Shown here piece by piece: positions 24,530 through 35,800 of a stretch of DNA of 64,000 bases; positions within the stretch are counted from its first letter, which is position 1, and each line of letters starts with the position of its first letter. Source of the DNA: Haemonchus contortus (taxonomy: Eukaryota > Nematoda > Chromadorea > Rhabditida > Trichostrongylidae); NCBI GenBank assembly GCA_000469685.2, contig LS997565.1, positions 21,006,740-21,070,739 of the forward strand. Reading direction: 5' to 3'. The notes beneath the pieces are model-generated. The model was given only the letters and a program-made list of their open reading frames with translations, did no database searches and was not told the DNA's origin. A program made the position numbers and the translations under genes.

Positions 24530-27500
24530 CTACTACGTCATGGCCTCTAATGAGCGCTTTTTCATAGCAGTGTAATAAGTGTTACTAATAATATCTTTGG
24601 AATCTCAATGATAATTTTATCTGAGCAGTAATGTTGTCCCTTCCGTCGTCGACGACGAGCGTCCTTCACTTGATTTGAGTGATTTTCTCGCTGTCGAAAA
24701 CTGGTTTACTCAATGGCTAGTACAAACAATCACTAATGTATGCATTTTCGCGTCCTCTTTTGTTGGCTCTCTACAAACTTTCATCATTCCTTAATTGTAT
24801 TTTCTTATCCGACTCTTGGAAGATTCCTACGCTGCCCATACCTATGGTCCCAACATCCGTCTCATTTTATTGGTTGATATATTCCTCTCCTTAAAGTTTC
24901 CTTCTGCGCTTACTCCGCCATTCAAATCAGTAACTATGCTTGGTGTCAACAGCTACATTCCAACTGAAATCTCCAGCTTCCTACTCGTTTTTTATTGATG
25001 CTTATGTATGTGGTGCCTGCCATCAAGCCCGGCTGCCGCGGCACTGTTTGTACTGTTTACCAACTTCTGAAGTAGTCATACAAACGGTTGATTGGTACCT
25101 GTCATGACTCCCATTCATATAGTTCCATGCCTTCTGTGCTCGCAAACGGAAGTCACGATGTATTGGAAGCAACGTTATGAGAGAAAGGGTTGATGAGCTT
25201 CAAAAGAAAAGGACATTGATAGAAATAAGGACAGTGGAAATTTCGTAAGATCGGAACACTACCCTTGTATGTCACGAAAAGAAAGAGATAGGGTCCAGGA
25301 AGCAAAGGAGAAAGACCTCTGGGAGATCTGGCCTTGGCGACCCATGGTACTCTCTGATCAGTTGAGATTTCCCTTGGCGCAACCAGTCGGAAACCGAATC
25401 GGTAGTCTGGTTGCTTCGAATAACTGGTGTCGTGCTGGTCCTGACCGACCCTTGACAGTGTTGAACGTGGTTACTGGAATTTGAGCCCTTATTGTGCCAT
25501 TTTTGACCGGTTTCGTGGTGACAATGCCCTTCAAGTAATCCTCTCGAGCTAACGGTCCTGTCCAGTACAGAACGGTTGTTAGTACTCGAATTCTAGAACA
25601 GATTCAGTACACTCCTGCATACATTCGAAATTTGATTCTATTTGATACATTTTGGGCATTTTATTGAAATTATCTTTCATTAATTGTTCTACATATTCCT
25701 TATCTCTTTCGTAGGTGTCATAGGTTTGCTAGATCGTTCCGGACGTACCTACAGTTATCATTCATGTTGGTCGCGTAGTGTCTCGACGGTTCGTGATTTA
25801 TTGCTGTAGACGCTTGACTGTTTTAAGAACGGTTTTGTAGATGATAACTGACGGAACCGGCTATGTCACCTCGAAAGAAAAGGTCTCTGTTCATAGGTGT
25901 TTACATTTGACATTCGTTCCTACCCCACGTAACTTCCGGGGTTCAGAAGCATCCCGCCCTTGAAAGGTCACGAACCTCCCAGTAGACGCCTCCCTTTTGA
26001 CTGCGGCTCATAGAGGAGGGCATTGGACGTCTATAGGTGTTTTTGTGCTGCAGACGGCTTTAATTAACAATCCCACAAGATGAAATGGGAGCAGTAGCGT
26101 CTGTGGGAGGAAGGGTTATGAGGCAGTTCCTCTCACAGTGGTCTGATAATGAACAATGTGTTTGAAACAATTCTTTCCTTCCACTAGGGTGATCTTTTCG
26201 TTGTCACCATTCGTATATTTCCACGATTTATGATAAACGTTGAGTTTGAAGGATGTGAGCTGTGGGGAACTTGGAGGCTCAGAGCGACGGGTTGAGCCGT
26301 TCTAGCTTTCGATCGCCCCTTGCAAAAAAAATGCAAACTTTAATCAGCTTGCCCACCTATTAATCCTGCTATATAGCGTTATTCGCCATGAGTTGGAAGC
26401 CATAAACGTTTTTGTTTTGGTTTAAACGCTAAAAAGGGATTCTGTAGAAGGGGTCGTTCGAACATTGATGGTTAGCCTTGGGAAATGAAACAGCTCAAGA
26501 TGGCCTAGGTCAACCAAGTCCCCTACCCCTCTGGTTTTGCTTAGTTGTACCAGTTCTGTCTAGAATTTAACAAAAAACTATCCCCACGTTGTCACTGTTT
26601 CTTTCAAGAACTTTCAACACCCACTACATACGATCCGAATGGGTGGGCTCATCCCATACAATTCGGTTCATCTCTTTTTCATCGCTGAAGCGTTGACCTA
26701 AAGACGTCTGAGGACGAGTTTTTCCTTCTTTTTTGCGAAAAGCAACAAGATCCTGGCTCTCATTGGGCATTTTTCTTTCCAGCGCGATTCATTTAGCATT
26801 CACCGATCGTTCATTTCTACAGATTTTTTAGTTCTAGTTCGAAGTGGCTTTCCGAGCGATATCAGCGGTAGCTGTTCTGTTAGTTATAAGGGGACTCCAA
26901 AGTGAGCCTAGCAGCTGGATGGAGATTTGAAGGATGCATGGAGTGGATTAGCAACATCTTTTACCACCTATATTCACCCCAGTTGAACAATCCTCGATTA
27001 CTACAGTCTCTGCTACAAAAGGATGAAGTTAATGGCTAACTTATTAAGGTTTAAGTTATCTTGGCTCTGGGAGAGGTGGTGTAGTGGCAAGTGACGCACT
27101 ATCTCGCACGCATGATCACGGGTTCGAATTCCCCATGCGCTTAGGTCAACGAAGCATTCCATTCCTCCGGTATCAGGATAAAAGCACTGATTTGTACACT
27201 GGCTGGCCCGCGAGGGTCGTCGTGCAGGCTATACGCATTCAGTACGCCACTACGATTCTAAATGGAAGTCGAGTGAGGTTGACCCCCCACACAGGAGGAT
27301 TGACCAACGCCCAAAGACTTTATTCTTTATCCTTTTGTCCTTTAGTTATCTTGGCAATCAATAAATCTATCAGCTGACGGGGTGTAATGACAAATGATGG
27401 CAGGTAATATTTTGTGAAATCGCTTTGCAGTGTCGGGTAGAGATTTCCATCTGCTTAAGCCGTTGACTTATGGGTGTTACCCAGTAAATAGTTGCGGGAC

Positions 27501-28169
27501 TACATCGTCTTGGGAGTATGTTCCATGATTATGCTCGACTGAGAAGGTAAATAAATGGTAAAAATGAAAGTATTGGAATGATCTTATTGGGAAGAGCTCT
27601 GGCTGGGTGACTTGGATAATCCGATTCTGCTTTTTTGAAAATGATGACAACCCAGCGTAAGTCTAGGTATTCGACTGGTCATACTATTGACTAGCGAGAT
27701 ATTCGGATGGGGACTCAGGCCATTTTAATTGAAAACGGAATGCGTTCCAGGGAAGGAGAAGGCCATTTTGTCCACTTTTTCCGACCTTAATCATTTATTT
27801 ATTGCCTTCGCTCAGCGTTAGAGGATAAATAGGAGCGTTTCTCGAATGTAGTCGTGATGGGCTGAACACTGGTTCAGCTTCGAATCCTTAAGTGGATTTA
27901 ATCTTGTTTTAGGTCGTGCACCCTTACAGGGACTCTCGATGAGGCTCACCGAAGTCATTAGTATAGTATCCTCATACGGATATGAGGCTTGCGGAGAGAT
28001 AATCGTCTAAACATAGTTCGTAGAGCAATTAAGCTGGGCAAATATGACGAAGAAGTACATTTCCTAGTGGGCGTCATTTTGTAATAAAGCCAATCACGTG
28101 TACGACGCACTGAGATAAGGTCTTACCCTGATAAAATTATGCTAACAAGGTCAATGTTCCCAAATATAA
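24530..28169. other. No identifiable gene
   Basis: AT-rich with only short ORFs, plus SINE copy 7. Nothing else recognised. Confidence 0.5.
27070..27332 (+). repeat. tRNA-derived SINE, copy 7
   Basis: Both promoter boxes are well kept: GGTGGTGTAGTGGCAAGTGA and CACGGGTTCGAATTCC. Body shortened by about 30 bp; tail AAAGACTTTATTCTTTATCC. Confidence 0.85.
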
Positions 28170-28440
28170 GGTTTACGAAGTCTCTGGCGTCATGCAATTC
28201 CGTCTGAGCGATACGCCCCGCATTTGACATCCATTCAGAATCATAGTGGCGTTTGGAACGCGTATATAGCTTATATAATGACTTGTGGTACCAACCGGAG
28301 TTCAAGACGAGTCTGGTACGAGTTTAGCCGACCACGGAGGAATGGACCGCCTGATTGGCCTAGGCAAATATCAATCTGGGCTCTGAACTTGTGACCATGC
28401 GTGTGTGATAGTACACCATTTGCCACCACTCCACCTACGC
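28170..28440 (-). repeat. tRNA-derived SINE, copy 8
   Basis: Reverse copy; head at 28440 reads GGCGTAGGTGGAGTGGTGGC on the minus strand. It abuts a small hairpin that repeats the head in inverted orientation (see 28426-28497). Confidence 0.75.
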
Positions 28441-28497
28441 CAATGAAGATATTCCATGAGTATTGGAATTTCCAGTTCCAATACTGGCGTAGGTGGA
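28426..28497. repeat. Small hairpin duplicating the SINE head
   Basis: CCACCTACGCCA (28431) pairs with TGGCGTAGGTGG (about 28483), and an inner stem TATTGGAA/TTCCAATA lies between. One arm is the 5' end of SINE copy 8. Confidence 0.7.
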
Positions 28498-29589
28498 ATT
28501 CTTAGTTTACCAACCATCCTTCTATTGAAAATGGAATATGATCAAACCAGGACCCTCGTTCAATATCACCCGTGGGGGATGGTGAGTAAACTAAGAATCG
28601 TGCTGTGTCAGGGCGACGATTTGGACTCCTATCAGAGGGTTCGAGTTTATTGATCATGAAGTACCTGGGCGTTGAAACATGACTGATCAGTGGAGAATAA
28701 GTTACTTTCAAACTCTACATTCATGGGCACTCTGTTAACCCGAAAACCAAGGGGCTCGGGACATAGTCCAACACCATGTTCCCCGGCCCAATCCCCTATT
28801 ACTTTGCTAGCACTAAAAATGAATACCCACGTGTGATTTCGCACGTTTATAAGGATTCAATTTTCCTTTTTTCTTAGATTCTTTATAATATTAGGCTTAT
28901 GGCTTGAGGACTTTCTCAGGATGTCATGGCTATGACGATTGTGTGAGTGAGTGGAGCAATCAAATTAGCGGACTTCACCCACCTCCTGTTGCCCTTCCCA
29001 CTTGATTTCATGGGGCTTCGTAGAACGCCCCCCATTTCACTGCGCATCGGCCTCCAATCGATACTATGACGCTACTCGCTTTGTTTTGCTAGGCACGAAC
29101 ACGAGTAGTACGAGAAGCCGTCGATTACCCACGAGGGTTTCTCACCTTTTCCTCACTTTGTTCCCAGCTCTTCATCAGTTTCTTTCATCAGTCTGAGCAT
29201 CATGTCATGTAGTGGCTGTATCTGTTTCCCAGTCAATTTTGAAGGTTTCCCAGCTTGTTCTTATAGTTATTTTTTAAATTTCACATCGACGAGATGAAAA
29301 TTGCTGATGAGAAATGTTGTTGACAGCTGTTGTTAAGATCAATTCACAATGTGGGTAACTCACATTGGCCTGGGAGAGTGGCTCAATTCCCCCAATGAAG
29401 ATGGAAATTTTGATTGTGAATGACAGGAAACAAGTCTAACGATGTACAGGGAATGGTGGTGGAATGAGGTCCAAAAGTCCCCCCGGTCTTTCTCTTCCCA
29501 TACTGTCTGTTGTATTTACGCTTATCCACAACTTTACAAGAATTCAGAGCTTTTTAAAAAGAATTTTTGGGCCGCCATCGATAGTTTTA

Positions 29590-29887
29590 TAAAGGATAAG
29601 CTCTTTGTACGTTGGTCAATCCCGTTTGAGAAATGGGCCCTGCATTCCATCCCCAGTCAGAATGGCAGTGGCGTATTGAATGCGTATGTGGCCTATACAA
29701 TGACTTGTGGTGGCCAGCCTATGTTCAAGTCAGTGCATTTATCCTCCCAGACGAGTCTGGCACCCATTAGTCGCCCCGGAGGGATGGTAGGCTTGGTTGA
29801 CGTAGGCGTATAACAGTCCGGGACTCGATACCGCGACTATGCTTGTGTGGTAGTGTGCCGCTGGCCACTAGACCACCTCCACCGCCT
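29590..29887 (-). repeat. tRNA-derived SINE, copy 9
   Basis: Reverse copy, near full length. Minus strand shows GGCGGTGGAGGTGGTCTAGT head and the GGGATTGACCAACG region at the 3' end. Confidence 0.8.
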
Positions 29888-31365
29888 GTTTTTAGAAAAT
29901 GCCCCAAACTTGCTTGACGAAGTGGTCAGGGGTGTATGTCTATTTCGGCTGCAATCACCAATGAAATAGATTTATATTTAAGCGGACTAAACTTTGCTCC
30001 TCAAACGATGTTTTCCGTTGTTTTGAGCTGTTCGTCCTAAGAATAATCGAATTGAGACTGGTGGACTTCGATCTGGGTAATATCTGCGAACGACCTCAAT
30101 TTTGCGAGAATCATTTCTTCGGTTTTTTCATAACCTCCCACCGTCACCCACCGAGTGGGTGGTTTTGTTTATTCGTCCGAAATAACGCTATTTTTATGCC
30201 GACGGATATGTGATGTGCAGAATTTTGTCCCGTTCTCAGCTATGCAAATATTTTCGACCACGAATTCGATACCGCACCTACCACTTTCGTCCAAATACGT
30301 CATATTATCGCCCACAGCATCTCTGGTGTCGAGGGGAATTCGGCTTTTCTTGAGATAGTTCTTCAAAGTTTTAACCAGTTTAAGAGCTGCTTTAATTCTG
30401 CTCGAGACGATTTGAGATCCGGTCAGGAGATAGAGCTCAGGCTAGGGTAAGGAGGTGTATAATCTCGAAAAGGTAAAGCGGGTTGCCAAGATCAGATCTG
30501 GTTGTAGTTAATAAAGCCTCCATCAGAGAGGGATTAGTTGAGCAATACCACAACAAGGACCAATATCCCCCTGTTTGTCTGTTTTGTCCGTTGTCAATTG
30601 CCAAATGGGATGTCCCAGCAGCTCCTGGTAGAAGTCAGATCTGCGGCTTACTCGAAATAAGCGAAGCAGTGCCACTTTTAGTATGGCAGGCAATCTCGAG
30701 TTACATTCAGTGGTCCCAAACAACACGTCAGGCTCCTCTGGGGATAGTAGCCAAATCGCATAAAATCCACTCAGCAGTATTTAGGAGAACCCTGGCGTTG
30801 GTTGTCCTTTTTCGAGTCCGCGCAAGTACTCTCCATTTATTCTCCGATGAAGCCCTTACTAAATCTCTGCCCTTTTGGGACTTGAACGGGAAACGTGAGC
30901 GTTGTGGCGATCGCCACATGAGCTAGAAGGGAGAAGCACAATAATCTTTGAAGGACGTACAACATATACTACGCGCAGTGAAGGGAGGTGTGACAGATGG
31001 GAAGTTATCAAGGAAAGTGCCTAAAAAGCTAGCGGGAGAGTAATCGAGAAAATGGGCTATTTTAGATAAGAGTTCAAGAAGAACTCAGGGTAGCTTGCGG
31101 TTCACAGAGTTTCGACAAAGTGCGTCTCAGATTTCCAGTATGGATAGGAGGTATTAAAGTGCTACGTGTGTTTTCTGACTTTTGTCTTTGTCCATTTCAC
31201 TATTCCTGATTAATTGATGTACCTCCTCGTGCTACCGCTATTGTTCATATCCAGAATAGTCATTGACAGAGGTAATTGGTATCGCCTTGATGCCTAATTA
31301 ATTGCTTCTATGATATCGTTCCCTCTGTGTCGCCACCTTTACTCCTTCCAAATCCGCTAACTTAA
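29888..31365. other. No identifiable gene
   Basis: 30483-30926 is open for 147 codons on the plus strand and partly open on the minus strand (30919-30523). Neither frame shows a motif; it may be an old repeat. Confidence 0.4.
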
Positions 31366-31840
31366 AGGCACAGTTCACGATAAAAACGGTTCCTTAGATA
31401 TCCCCACAGGATACATTCGAGACCCCCTCGCATACCATATCGGGCGCTATCATGTCAGGAAACGGCCTTGTTAGGGCGTTCTAAGGGCTCAAAAATTGTA
31501 TCGTGTGCATCCTCGGACGACTTTCACCGGCATTGCAGAGGCTGCACCATATACAAGAGAACCCATGTAGGAGGCTCAAACAACTTGTCATGCATGACCC
31601 ATAGCGACAGTAAAAGACAGTTCTGTACAATTCTGATTTGATGTTGTCCGCTCTTTGCGCCACTGCAACAACTGAAATCGCGTCCGGATACCCCTTCCGT
31701 GTTATTTCCGTCATGGTAATCTCGTCCAGCCTCTATTATTTTTACTTTTAAGGAGCCCTACTTTTGAGTAGCTTTATTTTTCTCGAAATTGACGAGTTTT
31801 CTCGCTTTCTTCATTACCGATGAACTATTCCAGCGGCCGA
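31366..31840. repeat. AGGCAC-family element, truncated
   Basis: TTAA followed by AGGCACAGTTCACGATAAAA at the left. The body is parallel to 40548-41004 and stops near GATGAACTATTCC, where the other copy continues for another ~70 bp. Confidence 0.6.
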
Positions 31841-32811
31841 TCGCGCGACTGTTCGCAGCGACCGGTCGCGGGCCAAATCGTGGACGATGGAAGCAGCCAC
31901 TGTCTGTTCCCGGTTTTTTTTTCGAAGCTCCTTGAGGACGAGATGACTAAAACTTTGCCAGAGCGTCACCTATCCATTATTGCACATCTTTGACATATCC
32001 TAGTCTTTTCGACCCCATTCTTCCTCAAACGTATACCCCCACAACATGTTCTGCTTTTTCATGCTTCCATGTCTCCTTGGAATCCGTCCACCGATAGTTC
32101 AGTGCTTTTCCAATGCTTTACTTTGGTTCCAAGTACTAATGGACTTCACTGCTATCATTCTACAGCTCACATGGGGCCTCTTGAAACATCCTGAATGACT
32201 TCGAAGGCTAGGCATACAAAAATTTAACCACAACTGGCAATGAGTTCGTCTTCTTCGAGCCGTTCTTAACTATACACAGAGCTCATCTCCATTTATGTCC
32301 GTCTCACCTACTTTTCTCCCGTCCATCGTATAAGCTTGTGCATGTCTGCCGAGGTCTCGCCATCTCGTGACCATATCATAAATGAGTTACAGAGTGAGCA
32401 CACATACTTCCTCAGACGCAAGTCTTCATAAACACTTTTTCTGGGTCTCTAAAGTGTTGGCCAATTGAGCCATGAATATTCACAATAGACATCGCGCTAA
32501 TCACTGTGGGAAATCTCCTTCACCTTATCCACCCACGTGCCTCGTGCTTCCATCAATTTTCCCAGATTTCGAGCTCTCCTCGAAATGAATCACGAGTTTT
32601 TGTCCTGGGCAGCGCCCATTTCGGCTTATCCAGCGTTCACAACGTTTATCTACCCCAGTTGTGCATGGGAAAGCTGACGAATGTGCTCCTTTTTGTGATT
32701 TTCCAATACATCAGCAGAAAAATTTATGTTATTTCGCATAAAATTTTCATTCCGAGCAATACATCTGCATCGATTTTGCTTTCATGTTTACTGCTTTCCA
32801 AGTTGAATTTA

Positions 32812-32837
32812 CAATTTTCAGAGTAATCTACTCTGGA
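32812..32837 (+). promoter_or_regulatory. Candidate spliced-leader acceptor of the EGF-like gene
   Basis: ACAATTTTCAG ends at 32821, 16 bases upstream of the ATG at 32838. It is a textbook nematode acceptor with no upstream exon seen, which fits SL trans-splicing and supports this start. Confidence 0.5.
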
Positions 32838-35800
32838 ATGTCGTCGTCACCATCAAGCCGGCTGTGGGTTGGGCCATTACTGCTCATACTTGTTATCGCC
32901 TTGATCTACATATTCAGTTTAATGCCAAATTCACCGCCACAAAGGGTGAGTAGCTTATTCGTTACTAGTTCTCGTCTTCTTTTTGAACCTTGAGGTTTTG
33001 TTTTCTTCAGTTGTTGTTTTTTGTTGTTGTTTCTAAGTACCTACAAAGGTTTTCCCCATTCGAGATTTTCCTTTCCCTCCATCCTTGCTTTGACGATTTC
33101 TCATGAGCATTCCACATTGTTCTTCCTACACCCACTTTCCTTTCTGGGGTTTATTGATATCATAAATCGCGTGCTGCCTTATAAACGTAACAGGAACCAT
33201 ACAATATTCCCTATAAAAATTCCAATACACTACGCTATTTTCGAAGATGAAACATACTGCCTTCCTGACTTCCTGATGAAATCTATCGACGACGTCCACG
33301 GCCAGGATTCTATTGTTTCGTTTTTGTATAAATTGAATTTTTCAAATCCCATCTTTGGATGCTTTTGAGTTTTTTCGCCGTAGTTTTACCCAAATTTTGC
33401 GTTCCGAAAATCGAATACCTGAATTTCGGAGCAATCTTGATGAATTCTTTCCCTTTGGTGTTATGTGACTGACAAGCAGTCGAGAAGTCTTTATTACGTA
33501 TGAATTATCAGTGAATTTTATTTCTTTGCTCAGTTTCATGCACTTCATGAGTCATTCTGCTTTATCTTTTTTTTTCATACGTGTATAAAATTATCTGGGA
33601 GTGTCTAACAATTCAATGATGGTACACAAGGTTAGGGCGGAGGTGGTTCAGAAGCAGCTTACGCGTTATCACCCACGCATTGCCCGTGGTCCCATGTTGA
33701 TACTCGCCGTAACAACAAAACCTTCCATCCCTCCTGGTTTTCTGATTAGTACCAGACTCGTCTGGCAGGCTAAAAGCACTGACTTGTGCATCAGCCATCG
33801 CAAGTCATTGAATAGGCCATATACGCCTTCAATACGTCTTCCACTACGATTCTGAATGGACAACGAATGCTGGGCGCACTCCTCGGACGAAGATTGACGC
33901 CGATAGTTACGATTCTTCTGAGACATAATATTTTCCCTAATCTAGCGGAGCAGTGGAAAGGACTACTACCATCTGTCTCATAACTCTGGTGTTGGTGAGG
34001 CCGCGTTCGTGCCAGTGGGCATGTTTGTTTTATCCGTATCTAAATTTGGCTCAAAATCCAATATTCATTTACGGAGGTGGGGCAAGCCAAGTGACGCACT
34101 ACGGTGTACACGCACGGTGTCGGGGACGAACCTGGGATCGATACTAGCCAAGCCCAACCAAGTCTTCCCTCCAGCCCCCCCCTTCCCACCATCCCTAATC
34201 TAGCTTAATATTATGTCAACTGGCAATTCTTCTTCATGCATGGAACAATTAAATTGACTATTACATACATAGGTTGAGGTTAAAAGGTAGATAGCTATTC
34301 ATGCTTCTACGGAATCGAAACGGACTCGGCACCCATCGAGCCACTGCTCGTAACGACTTGAAGCGACGCTGAACACCTAATCAGTAGACTCTTGCCCTAT
34401 ATTACTTTCATCCTTACCGGAGCTCAACAAGTAGCCGCACATGGTCGCTCAGTAATGAGGAGAAATTCTTTTGTATTATGCTGTAGTTACTGTACTATAG
34501 ATGACAACCTTCACCCGAACGTTTCTACAATATTATTATCTAAACATTGAAGGTATTCAATGCAGGATAAGGTCTTTTGGCGATAATCAATCCCTTGTGG
34601 TAGATACGCCTCGCATTCGACTTCTATTCCGAATCGCAGTGGCGTACTGAATGCGTACATAGTGGCCTATACAATGAATTGCGGTGGCTAGCTGATGTAC
34701 AAGTCCGCGCTGATATCCTCCCAGACCAGTCTTGTACCCATTAAACGCCCCCAGAGAGTTGGAAGGCTTGGTTGGTCTAAGCGGACATCAATTCGAAATT
34801 CGAACCCATAACCATGCGGATGTGATAGTGTGCCACTTGCCACTACACCACTGCCCATTTACATAGTACGTGTTCTCTTTTTGGTATGCATATGTCGAAG
34901 ACACAGTTGACACTAAAAAGGTCTTGAAGATTTCTTTCCTGCAAAAAACTGTTTACCTTGACTGAAAAGTACGGGGCGTTCTTCGGTTGGAAAATGGTTT
35001 AAACGGGCGTACTGTAGGCCCAAAACTCTTGAGAAGGGACACGTTTGGTGCCAATGTTATTCCAAATATGTAGAACATGTTTGTCACGAAGGCAGTCAAC
35101 TGAGTCCTTCTGAACGTCTGTTCGTCGTGTGCAACTCTAACAATGACTAGCTTGAAAATGCCTTTCATTCCAGAAATTTTTCAGAATTCTTTTTCTTTTA
35201 TCTCTTTCTTCTTTTCCTCATTCTCTTTCTTTTTCTTTCCTCGCCACCGTCGAACTGCTCTATGTCAACACTTACGTCCTCCAACTCAGTAAAAGTTCAT
35301 GAAATTCTAGCCAACTTTGCTTTTAAGTCAGTTCCCCCTTATCAACTCTTGCATTCATTCAGTCATTCGTTTTCTCCCTCATTTACTTGTTGATTCCTTA
35401 TTTATTTACCTATTAACTGACACGCTTATCAGTCCATATATTCGTTTATGCTTCCACTCCTTCCGTTTATCGGCGTGATGAGGTGGATTCAGAAACTCCA
35501 AATGTAATTTTACTCTTTGAAAAATATGGAGCAAACATCCAGAATTTCGTTTTTGCAAGGCTTCCAAATGTCCAATTTGCCATAAGCAACTGAATATTCT
35601 TCAAGAAACTCGAAGTTTTGGTTCTCACAGTTGAGAAATTTGTCCCTTTCAGGAGCTCACACCACTTCTCGATGATGCTCACCACGTTCGAACGTTTCGT
35701 TTAGGTGATCGTGAGATTACCGAGTCCATAAATGAGCTGAAAGTTGAAGTTCCACGTGAGTTCGCTTTTGAGGCAATACATAGTTTGTGGGGTTTCGTTT

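Larger units (their letters stand above)
32946..35652 (+). other. Intron 1 of the EGF-like gene
   Basis: 2.7-kb intron with three SINE copies (10, 11, 12). No other feature seen. Confidence 0.7.

Noticed and set aside
29442..29813. 123-codon plus-strand ORF
   Set aside because: Its second half is antisense SINE copy 9, so it is not a conserved gene.
30483..30926. 147-codon plus-strand ORF
   Set aside because: No motif; the opposite strand is almost as open, so there is no evidence for either reading.
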